A stretch of 64,000 nucleotides of DNA from Mucilaginibacter flavidus. Its GTDB lineage: Bacteria > Bacteroidota > Bacteroidia > Sphingobacteriales > Sphingobacteriaceae. Made by a program: the position numbers and the translations under genes. The stretch lies in assembly GCF_024055575.1 (NCBI RefSeq), contig NZ_JAMXOE010000002.1, positions 372,001 to 436,000 of the forward strand. The letters run 5' to 3'. Of the stretch, positions 7,645-16,044 are shown piece after piece. The notes below the pieces were generated by a model that was not told where the DNA came from, did no database searches, and was given only the letters and a program-made list of their open reading frames with translations. Within the stretch, counting starts at the first letter, position 1. Each line of letters starts with the position of its first letter.

Positions 7645-10600
7645 ATGAAAAAAAAATATTTACTAAGCACTTTCATTAGATTGACGGCTATACTAGTAAT
7701 TATATGTATTAATAGTATAAACTACACGTTCGCGGCTAATGACCCGGCTCATTTGCGGCATTTAAATCCTGATGCAGCAAAATCAGACTTAAGCAAGGTT
7801 ATAACGGGCAAGGTAACCGACGAGGATGGGTTGCCGCTCCCCGGTGTAACTGTTAGAATAAAAGGCACATCTACTGCGGTCGGGACCGACGTTTCCGGCG
7901 CGTTTAGAATTGAGGTACCTAACGAACAGGCAGTGCTTGTTTTTAGCTTTGTAGGCTATGCTTCAAAAGATGAAGCTGTGTCGGGTAAATCAGTAATTAA
8001 CGTAGCATTAAAGAGTGATTCTAAATCATTAAATGAGGTAGTTGTTGTAGGTTACGGAACACAAAAGCGTGCCAACGTAACCGGCGCCGTTTCCTCAGTA
8101 AGCGGCAAAACGTTAACAGAACTGCCCGTCTCCGGTGTCGATCAGGCATTACAAGGCAGGGTAGCTGGTTTAACTGTTACCAACAATGGTTCTCCCGGTA
8201 CCGCGCCTGTAGTTCAAGTCCGCGGCGTAAGTTCGATAGGTTATGGGGGTGATCCGCTGTACATTATTGATGGTGTCGCTGGATCTATCGGCGGCTTGGA
8301 TGCACAGGAAATACAATCCGTTGATGTACTTAAAGATGCAAGCTCGGCAGCGATCTATGGCTCCCGGGGAACCAACGGCGTTATCCTGATTACCACCAAA
8401 AAGGGATCAAGAAATAATAAGGCCCAGGTAAGCATCAGTTCTTACGGAGGTTTTCAGCAAGTTACCAAAAGGTATGATCTCCTTAATACCAATCAGTATC
8501 TTCAGTATGAGCGGGCATTAGACGGATCCGCAGGAATTGGACTGCCTCCACGTTTACAATCGGCGAACTTTAACCTGCCTATTTACGCCGGCTCCACGCA
8601 AACTTTTGCACAAACTAATACCGACTGGCAAAGTGCATATTTTCAAAAAGGGGCTATCCAGCAGCATGATGTCACAATAAGCGGCGGAAATGATGTTTCC
8701 CGTTTCTTTACATCTGGTGGTTATTTTGACCAGGACGGTATCACAGTTGGAACGTTTTATACCCGGAAAAACTTCCGTATGAATTCCGATCACAATGTAA
8801 ACAAGTTTGTTACCATCGGCGAAACTTTTAATGTTTCTTCTACCCGCCAGCGGTTTGGTATCCCACCGGGCAACAGGACGCCTCTTACCAATGTGATAAG
8901 GATGCAACCATATATACCTGTTTACAACCCCAATAATCAGGGTGGCTATTTCGGTCCTCAAAACAGTTTCGATGGCGCCGACCCGGTTAACCCAGTTGAA
9001 CAGGCGTTGATTAACGACAACCGTAATTACGGCTTCGGAATACATGGTAACCTGTTTTTAACAGTAAAGTTTACTCCATGGCTTAAGTTTAATTCTACTT
9101 ATGGCATCGATTATGGAACAAACAGGCAGGAACAGTATACGCCTATATACAATGACGGCGGTACGTCAAGCAGCCCGCTTGCTTCAATAACTGAAAATGT
9201 TGGGAGTGGTACAACTACGCTATATACCGAACAATTGACCTTCGACAAAACATTTGCCAAAAAACACCACGTTTCGGCTGTGGCAGTTTACGAAGCTCAA
9301 ACAAACCGGGGCGATAGCCACAACTCTTTCGGTAACCAAAACAATAACACGATAAAAACCCTGCAGAACGCAACTAACATAACTACTAATTACACTTATG
9401 GCACAAATGTTTTGACATCATATGTTGGGCGTGTGAGTTATGATTATGCGGGGAAATATTTACTTTCAGGTTCAGTACGCCAGGATGGTTTGTCGGTTTG
9501 GGCCCCGGGGCACAAATATGAATGGTTTCCTGCGGCTTCAGTGGGCTGGAAAGTCGACCAGGAAGATTTCATGAAGGGTATGACGTCAATCAGCGAATTG
9601 AAGCTGCGTGCAGGTTATGGCCGTACCGGTATAAACGGAACTGTACTGGGTAATTATCCATATGTATCGAATGTTTCAGCGGGCGGCACAACCTATCCGT
9701 TTAATAACCTGGCAACGGGTGCTAACCAGGGTAACGGATCCTATTACGGCGGACTAAGTAACCCTCAGCTCCATTGGGAAATAACCAACTCAACAAACAT
9801 TGGTGTTGACCTTGGCTTATTTCAAAACGCGTTTACTTTATCGGCCGAGGTTTATGACAGAAAAACCGATAACCTTATCTTAGGTGTGCCAGTTCCACCG
9901 AGCTATGGTGTTGGCGGGCCCTTAGCAAATGTTGGTTCAATGGATAATAAGGGTATTGAACTTACTGCAGGGTATCATAAAACAGCCGGCGACTTTAGAT
10001 ATGATATAACCGGGGTGTTTAGTTTAGACCGGAATAAAGTTACCTCATTAACAGGTAGTGCAAATGGTTCTATTTCGGCCGGCCAGGATGCTGACTTTGG
10101 TAACGGCGTGATTACTAATACCGTACCCGGCCAATCCATCCAGTATTTTTATGGTTACGTGGTAGAAGGTATATTTCAGAGCGCATCTGATGTGAGCGGC
10201 CACGCTACGCAAACTAATGCAGCGCCGGGCGACATCAAATTTAAAGATGTAAACCAAGATGGCGTTATTGATGCAAGGGACAGGGTTAACCTGGGCAGTT
10301 ATCTTCCCAAATTTTCATATTCGTTAAATTATTCTGCCAGTTACAAAAATTTCGACATGACTGCGTTTTTCCAGGGAGTGTATGGCAATAAAATATTTAA
10401 CGCCGAAAAAGTGATCCTTGAAGGGATGGCCAGGTTGTTTAATTCAGATGTTCATGTTTTAAATGCCTGGACTCCGTCAAATACTAATACTAATATTCCG
10501 AGGGCAATCTCTGGCGACCCCAACAGTAATTTAAGGGTTTCGTCACGCTGGATTGAAAGCGGTTCATATCTCCGCTTAAAAAACCTCCAGATAGGATACA

Positions 10601-10812
10601 GCTTTCCAACAGGCTGGCTTAAGAATGCTACCGATAATAACGTAAGCAAAGTTAGGATCTACCTGTCGGGTGCAAACATATTCACGGTTACCAAATATAC
10701 CGGGCTGGATCCCGAGGTCGGCTCTAAAAATGGAACGCTTACAAATGGTATAGACTATGGACAATACCCTCAGCCAAGGACGCTGCTGGTAGGTTTACAA
10801 GCAACATTTTAA
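7645..10812 (+). CDS. SusC/RagA-family TonB-dependent outer-membrane transporter
   Basis: 1055 aa. It imports oligosaccharides across the outer membrane using TonB energy, capped by the SusD partner encoded next. A signal peptide (about 1-31) is followed by a carboxypeptidase-regulatory-like domain (ITGKVTDEDGLPLPGVTVRI, about 53-115), the family hallmark region SLNEVVVVGYGTQKRANVTG, a plug domain with QVRGVSSIGYGGDPLYIIDG and a long beta-barrel ending in an aromatic residue (LVGLQATF). There is no N-terminal STN domain, so no anti-sigma signalling role is expected; control more likely comes from the hybrid regulator and a LacI-type factor. It is the only SusC in the window, so it is the presumed importer for the whole xylan locus. 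Confidence 0.95.
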   Translation: MKKKYLLSTFIRLTAILVIICINSINYTFAANDPAHLRHLNPDAAKSDLSKVITGKVTDEDGLPLPGVTVRIKGTSTAVGTDVSGAFRIEVPNEQAVLVFSFVGYASKDEAVSGKSVINVALKSDSKSLNEVVVVGYGTQKRANVTGAVSSVSGKTLTELPVSGVDQALQGRVAGLTVTNNGSPGTAPVVQVRGVSSIGYGGDPLYIIDGVAGSIGGLDAQEIQSVDVLKDASSAAIYGSRGTNGVILITTKKGSRNNKAQVSISSYGGFQQVTKRYDLLNTNQYLQYERALDGSAGIGLPPRLQSANFNLPIYAGSTQTFAQTNTDWQSAYFQKGAIQQHDVTISGGNDVSRFFTSGGYFDQDGITVGTFYTRKNFRMNSDHNVNKFVTIGETFNVSSTRQRFGIPPGNRTPLTNVIRMQPYIPVYNPNNQGGYFGPQNSFDGADPVNPVEQALINDNRNYGFGIHGNLFLTVKFTPWLKFNSTYGIDYGTNRQEQYTPIYNDGGTSSSPLASITENVGSGTTTLYTEQLTFDKTFAKKHHVSAVAVYEAQTNRGDSHNSFGNQNNNTIKTLQNATNITTNYTYGTNVLTSYVGRVSYDYAGKYLLSGSVRQDGLSVWAPGHKYEWFPAASVGWKVDQEDFMKGMTSISELKLRAGYGRTGINGTVLGNYPYVSNVSAGGTTYPFNNLATGANQGNGSYYGGLSNPQLHWEITNSTNIGVDLGLFQNAFTLSAEVYDRKTDNLILGVPVPPSYGVGGPLANVGSMDNKGIELTAGYHKTAGDFRYDITGVFSLDRNKVTSLTGSANGSISAGQDADFGNGVITNTVPGQSIQYFYGYVVEGIFQSASDVSGHATQTNAAPGDIKFKDVNQDGVIDARDRVNLGSYLPKFSYSLNYSASYKNFDMTAFFQGVYGNKIFNAEKVILEGMARLFNSDVHVLNAWTPSNTNTNIPRAISGDPNSNLRVSSRWIESGSYLRLKNLQIGYSFPTGWLKNATDNNVSKVRIYLSGANIFTVTKYTGLDPEVGSKNGTLTNGIDYGQYPQPRTLLVGLQATF

Positions 10813-10833
10813 TAATCAAAAAAATTGTATATT

Positions 10834-12393
10834 ATGAAACATGGAAAAATTTATTTTTCAGCAGCTGCTATCCTGCTAATGATAACGGTGATCGTATTCT
10901 CCTGTAAAAAAGCAGCGTTGGATACATCTGATCCCAACAACCTGACTACCGGCAACTATTACAAAACGGCGGTACAGTTAAAATCGGCAGTTAACGCCGC
11001 CTACGCAGCTATGCACCAAAACAACCTGGTGTCTCGTGAGTGGTATTACTTACATGACACCCGCAGCGATGAGGTTACCCCGGGCGGCGGACAATTGGAA
11101 GTTCCGCGCAGGCAGTTGTATGAAAACACCGACGACCCTACAAATTCAGTTATGAACTCGGTATGGAATGGCTGGTACACGGTAATATTCCGCGCCAACG
11201 TGGTAACCGACAATGCGCCAAACGTTACAGACAATGTGGCAGACAAAAATGAAACAGTTGGAGAAGCAAAATTTTTACGAGGCTGGGCTTATTTTGACCT
11301 GGTTAGCATGTGGGGCGGTGTGCCTTTGTTAACAACGGTACCAAAAAGTCCCGCCGCATTTCAACCGCGGGCATCTGTTGACGCAGTTTATGCGCAAATT
11401 ATTCAGGATCTGACAGATGCCGCAGCAGCACTACCCGCGAAATCAGCGACTGACAAAGGAAGGGCCACGGCCGCCGCTGCCAATGCTATGTTAGGCAGGG
11501 TGTTAATGCAAAAAGGCGACTATGCAGGTGCTAAAGCAGCATTTTTAAAAATACCGACTACAGGGCCTGATGGATACGCTTTAACAAATCGCTATTTGGA
11601 TAATTTTGAGTTAGCAACAGAATTTAACCCGGAATCAATTTTTGAAGTTGTATTTGTGGACAAAGGCGACAATAGTTACAACTGGGGCGGCGAAAGCGCG
11701 ACTGAATCCCAGAGTACGGTGAGAAACCAGGAATATTGCCCGGTTGCATGGAGGAACCTTATTCCTTCGGACAAATACTTAAATGAATTTGAAAGTACAG
11801 CTACAGGCGCAGTGAAAACAGACCCGCGCTTTTCATATAGCGTTTACCAAACCGGAGACATGTATAATAACGGGCTAAGTACTTTAACCGATGCGGATCA
11901 AAATGGAAATTCTTCTATTCTTAACGGCGTTACTAAAAAAATAAGCTGGCGTAAATTTATGCTTATTTACCAGGAAAGTGCAGGCACTGCCGGGTTCCAC
12001 CCTGGCGGTAACAACCAGCGAATTATACGCTATTCGGAGGTTTTAATTAACCTTGCCGAATGTGCCAATGAGCTGGGCGACATTTCCGGAGCTGTAGCTT
12101 ATCTGAACATGGTACGCGCAAGACCCGATGTTGCTATGCCGCCATATCCGACGGCACAATTTCCTGTTGTTACAAAAGAGGATGTAGTTAAAGCCATAAT
12201 GCACGAAAAAATGGTTGAATTAGGCGATGAACAGGTGCGTAATATTGACATTTTAAGATGGCGTAAAAAGGGATATTTCTCTACTGAGCCAATTGCTAAA
12301 TTCCACCCTGGCAGAGATGAGCTACTGCCTATACCACAGTCTGAACTTGACAATAATCCGCTCGTTGCCGGGCATCAAAATCCAGGCTATTAA
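10834..12393 (+). CDS. SusD/RagB-family surface glycan-binding lipoprotein
   Basis: About 519 aa. It acts as the substrate-binding lid on the SusC transporter at the cell surface. The start is placed at the ATG at 10834; a TTG three codons upstream is in frame but less likely. A lipoprotein signal ends at the Cys of VIVFSCKKAA. SusD hallmarks include EAKFLRGWAYFDLVSMWGGV, the TPR-like central part, and the C-terminal RYSEVLINLAECANELGD and ILRWRKKGYF blocks. It begins 21 bp after susC. A strong intrinsic terminator follows at 12422-12454, so susC-susD may be expressed more highly than the gene downstream. Confidence 0.95.
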   Translation: MKHGKIYFSAAAILLMITVIVFSCKKAALDTSDPNNLTTGNYYKTAVQLKSAVNAAYAAMHQNNLVSREWYYLHDTRSDEVTPGGGQLEVPRRQLYENTDDPTNSVMNSVWNGWYTVIFRANVVTDNAPNVTDNVADKNETVGEAKFLRGWAYFDLVSMWGGVPLLTTVPKSPAAFQPRASVDAVYAQIIQDLTDAAAALPAKSATDKGRATAAAANAMLGRVLMQKGDYAGAKAAFLKIPTTGPDGYALTNRYLDNFELATEFNPESIFEVVFVDKGDNSYNWGGESATESQSTVRNQEYCPVAWRNLIPSDKYLNEFESTATGAVKTDPRFSYSVYQTGDMYNNGLSTLTDADQNGNSSILNGVTKKISWRKFMLIYQESAGTAGFHPGGNNQRIIRYSEVLINLAECANELGDISGAVAYLNMVRARPDVAMPPYPTAQFPVVTKEDVVKAIMHEKMVELGDEQVRNIDILRWRKKGYFSTEPIAKFHPGRDELLPIPQSELDNNPLVAGHQNPGY

Positions 12394-12421
12394 TAATATA
12401 ATTAATTTAAAACACTCTTTT

Positions 12422-12454
12422 AAAAACAGGCGGCTGAATCAGCCGCCTGTTTTT
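12422..12454 (+). terminator. Intrinsic terminator after susD
   Basis: AAAAACAGGCGGCT (12422-12435) pairs with AGCCGCCTGTTTTT (12441-12454) around a 5-nt loop, and the right arm ends in a T run. This is a textbook Rho-independent terminator. It lies only 19 bp before the start codon of the next co-directional gene, so it either separates two transcription units or attenuates read-through. Confidence 0.85.
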
Positions 12455-12473
12455 TCATATATTTAAGCTATTT

Positions 12474-15400
12474 ATGAATAAGCTCACCCTTGTTATTGCT
12501 GTAACTATATTGCTCATTTCCTGCAAAAAGCGCACACTGTTTGAGCAAATATCTTCCTCTGCTTCCGGTATTACGTTTAACAACCAAATTACAGAAAACG
12601 ATTCCATCAACCCGATCGATAATGCCACTGTATATAACGGCGGGGGTGTTGGTATAGGAGACTTTAATAACGATGGCTTGCCGGATGTTTATTTTACCGG
12701 CAACATGGTAGCGAATAAATTATATATCAACCGAGGTAACTTTAAATTCGAGGATGTTACTCTCGAGGCAGGTGTAGATGGCAAAGGACGTTGGGGAAAA
12801 GGTGTTTCTGTTATCGACATTAATAACGATGGCTTGCCTGATATATACGTTTGCAATTCGTTTGCAAACGATCCCAAAAAACGGCAAAACTTATTGTATA
12901 TAAACCAGGGAGCTAATAAAGCCGGTGTCCCCGTATTTAGAGAAGAAGCGAAGGAATATGGGCTTGATATTCAACTATTCTCCACAATGGCGAGCTTTTT
13001 TGATTATGATAACGATGGCGACCTTGATATGTATTTGACGGTAAATGAGCCAAACCCAGCTGAATACCCGAACCAATTCCGCCCCATTAATGTTACCGGT
13101 AACGCCAGAAGTATGGGGCGATTGTACCGGAACGACTGGGACGTGAAACTCAAGCATCCCGTGTTTAAAGATGTGTCGTTAGCTTCCGGGATCAAGATAG
13201 AAGGATATGGACACGCCGCAACAATAGCCGATATTAATTTGGATGGATGGAAGGATATTTATGTTACCAACGACTTTCTGTCGAATAATATTTTGTATAT
13301 CAATAATCACGACGGAACTTTTACCGACAAGTCGAAAGAGTATTTCAAACATACATCGTTCAATGCTATGGGTCAGGATATCGAGGACATAAATAACGAC
13401 GGCCTGGCCGATATATTTGAACTCGATATGAGTCCCCCGGATAATTTCCGAAAAAAAATGATGTCGGGGCCAAGTAGTTATAACACTTTCCAGAACTTTG
13501 ACCATTACGGTTACCAATATCAATATGTACGCAATACACTTCAACTAAACCAGGGGCCTTCTATTGGAGAAAACAACAAGATCGGTGAACCTGTATTTAG
13601 CGAAATTGGCTTTTTAAGCGGTGTGGCCCAAACAGACTGGAGCTGGACCCCAATGGTAACCGATTTTGACAATGATGGTTACCGCGATATTATAGTTACG
13701 AACGGCTATCCCCGCGATGTTACGGATCATGATTTTATTACGTACAGATCCAATGCATTTTTGATAACGCCAAAAAAGGAAATTCTAAACCAAATACCTT
13801 CAGTCAAAATTCATAACTACGCTTTTCATAACCAGGGCGGCGTCCAATTTAATGATGTAAGTTTAGATTGGGGACTGGGCATACCCTCATTTTCTAACGG
13901 CGCGGTGTACGCCGACTTAAACAATGATGGGGCGATGGACCTTGTAATTAACAATATCAATGATGAAGCACTGATTTACAAAAATACCGCGGCCGGAGAT
14001 AAAGAAACTGCGCAGCATTATCTTAATGTCGTGTTTAAGGGGTCCAATCAAAACCGGGAGGGGATAGGAACTTTCGTCGATATATATTACCAGCACGGTT
14101 TACATCAGGTATATGAAAACAATCCTTTCCGGGGTTATCTCTCCAGTATTCAGCCTATAGCTCATTTCGGATTGGGTAAATGCAAAACTATTGACTCGGT
14201 GGTTGTCAGATGGCCGAACAAATACAAGCAAACATTTTTAAATGTAAATGCAGATCAAACTTTGTCAGCAAACACCAGCGATGCTCATCAAACCTATACC
14301 TGGTCAAATCCTGTTTCAATAAAAACGCCTTTATTTACAAATATCACAGAAAAAAGTGCGATTAAATACATTCATCGCGACACTGATTATCAAGACTTTA
14401 ATATTCAAAAACTTTTGCCACATAAACTTTCAGAATATAATCCTGCACTTTCTGTTGGCGATATTAACTGCGATGGATTAGATGACATAGTTATAGGTGG
14501 AAATTTAACTGAACCGGCACAGGTTTTTTTCCAACGAAAAGACGGCACATTTATACAAAGAAATATTTTAGAAGAAAAGAAATATGATCCCCCATATCTT
14601 GATGAGGGGATTCTAATTTTCGATTCGAACGGCGATAAATTTCCCGATGTATTGATTACCAGCGGTGGGTATAAATCTCGGGCAAATGACCCATCATACC
14701 AGGACCGGTTGTATATTAATGATGGTAACGGCCATTTCACGCTAGCAAAGGATGCGTTGCCGGAATGTTTTAAAAGTAAACTATGTGTAAGGGCATTTGA
14801 TTATAATAATGACGGCAAATTAGATCTTTTTATCTCGGGGCGGGTTGAGCCATGGCGATACCCTGAACCGGTAAATAGCTATATATTAAGAAATGACACA
14901 AAAGACGGCAAGGTAAAATTTACAGATGTAACCAATGAAGTTGCTCCCGACCTTAAAAAGATTGGATTGGTATGCGATGCCATTTTTAGTGATTTTGACA
15001 ACGATGGTAAAACAGATTTGATATTAGCGGGAGAATGGATGCCGGTAATCTTTTTGAAAAATACAGGTGGAAGGTTTGTAAACGTTACAGCAAAAAGCGG
15101 AGTAAGCAATAAAACCGGGTGGTGGAACTCAATAGTTGCGGGTGATTTCAGGCATACAGGCCGAACGGATTATATAGTTGGAAATGCAGGCTTAAATTCC
15201 CTGTACCAGGCCAGTGATGAGTTTCCGGTGTATATCACAGCAAGCGATTTCGATAAAAGAAACAGGTTTGATGCATTTCCATCGCTGTTTCTTCCGGGTA
15301 AAGACGGCATAAAACGTGAATACCCGGCAAATGTAAGAGAAGACGCTTTTAAGCAGATGATAAGTTTACGTGTAAAGTTCACTAACTATCATTCGTATGC

Positions 15401-16037
15401 GGAGGCTACTATGCAGGATTTGCTCAGTGCGGAACAAATGAAAAGTGCGTTGCGGCTTAAAGCCACCGAATTAAGGTCATGTTATTTCAGAAACGATGGC
15501 GAAGGCAAATTCACAATGGTACCCTTGCCTGTCGATGCACAGGTTTCAGCCTTAAATGGGATGGTGGCTGACGATTTTGATGGAGACGGCAATCTCGATC
15601 TGTTGATCAATGGCAATGATTTTGGTACCGATGTTACACTTGGAAGATATGATGCCTTAAATGGCTTGTTGCTAAAAGGTAACGGCAAGGGTGGTTTTAC
15701 TCCGTTATCAATTGCAGGTAGCGGGATATATTTACCCGGGAATGGAAAGGCACTGGTAAAGTTGAAAGGAGCAGCTAACAACTATCTGCTGGCAGCAAGC
15801 GAACACGCAGGGCCTCTCCGGGTTTTTCAATTAAATGCCAAAGCTTCAATCTTAAAAATAAGCGATACAGAACAAAGCGCAATCATCACTTATAAAGATG
15901 GCAGTAGCACCAAACAGGAATTTTACTACGGAAGTTCGTTTCTTTCCCAATCGTCAAGGTTTATCCTGGTAAATGATAAGATAGCGCAGGTATCAATAAA
16001 AGATAGTTCAGGAAAAACGAGGGTGGTTAAGTTTTAG
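12474..16037 (+). CDS. FG-GAP/VCBS-repeat and ASPIC/UnbV-domain lipoprotein (CRTAC1-like)
   Basis: 1187 aa. A lipoprotein signal ends at LLISCKKRT. At least twelve Ca-binding-type loops of the form DxNxDGxxD are visible, for example DFNNDGLPDVYF, DINNDGLPDIYV, DYDNDGDLDMYL, DFDNDGYRDIIV and DFDGDGNLDLLI, implying beta-propeller units. An ASPIC/UnbV module sits in the middle (about 525-595, GIGTFVDIYYQHGLHQVYEN to IDSVVVRWPNKYKQTF). Such large lipoproteins often accompany SusC/SusD pairs in soil Bacteroidota and are plausible surface glycan-binding or adhesion proteins; no enzyme activity is shown. The gene ends 7 bp from the convergent paralogue at 16045. Confidence 0.88.
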   Translation: MNKLTLVIAVTILLISCKKRTLFEQISSSASGITFNNQITENDSINPIDNATVYNGGGVGIGDFNNDGLPDVYFTGNMVANKLYINRGNFKFEDVTLEAGVDGKGRWGKGVSVIDINNDGLPDIYVCNSFANDPKKRQNLLYINQGANKAGVPVFREEAKEYGLDIQLFSTMASFFDYDNDGDLDMYLTVNEPNPAEYPNQFRPINVTGNARSMGRLYRNDWDVKLKHPVFKDVSLASGIKIEGYGHAATIADINLDGWKDIYVTNDFLSNNILYINNHDGTFTDKSKEYFKHTSFNAMGQDIEDINNDGLADIFELDMSPPDNFRKKMMSGPSSYNTFQNFDHYGYQYQYVRNTLQLNQGPSIGENNKIGEPVFSEIGFLSGVAQTDWSWTPMVTDFDNDGYRDIIVTNGYPRDVTDHDFITYRSNAFLITPKKEILNQIPSVKIHNYAFHNQGGVQFNDVSLDWGLGIPSFSNGAVYADLNNDGAMDLVINNINDEALIYKNTAAGDKETAQHYLNVVFKGSNQNREGIGTFVDIYYQHGLHQVYENNPFRGYLSSIQPIAHFGLGKCKTIDSVVVRWPNKYKQTFLNVNADQTLSANTSDAHQTYTWSNPVSIKTPLFTNITEKSAIKYIHRDTDYQDFNIQKLLPHKLSEYNPALSVGDINCDGLDDIVIGGNLTEPAQVFFQRKDGTFIQRNILEEKKYDPPYLDEGILIFDSNGDKFPDVLITSGGYKSRANDPSYQDRLYINDGNGHFTLAKDALPECFKSKLCVRAFDYNNDGKLDLFISGRVEPWRYPEPVNSYILRNDTKDGKVKFTDVTNEVAPDLKKIGLVCDAIFSDFDNDGKTDLILAGEWMPVIFLKNTGGRFVNVTAKSGVSNKTGWWNSIVAGDFRHTGRTDYIVGNAGLNSLYQASDEFPVYITASDFDKRNRFDAFPSLFLPGKDGIKREYPANVREDAFKQMISLRVKFTNYHSYAEATMQDLLSAEQMKSALRLKATELRSCYFRNDGEGKFTMVPLPVDAQVSALNGMVADDFDGDGNLDLLINGNDFGTDVTLGRYDALNGLLLKGNGKGGFTPLSIAGSGIYLPGNGKALVKLKGAANNYLLAASEHAGPLRVFQLNAKASILKISDTEQSAIITYKDGSSTKQEFYYGSSFLSQSSRFILVNDKIAQVSIKDSSGKTRVVKF

Positions 16038-16044
16038 CTTACTC

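Noticed and set aside
8554..9045. 163-codon minus-strand frame inside susC
   Set aside because: Antisense shadow; susC is complete and conserved in the same place.
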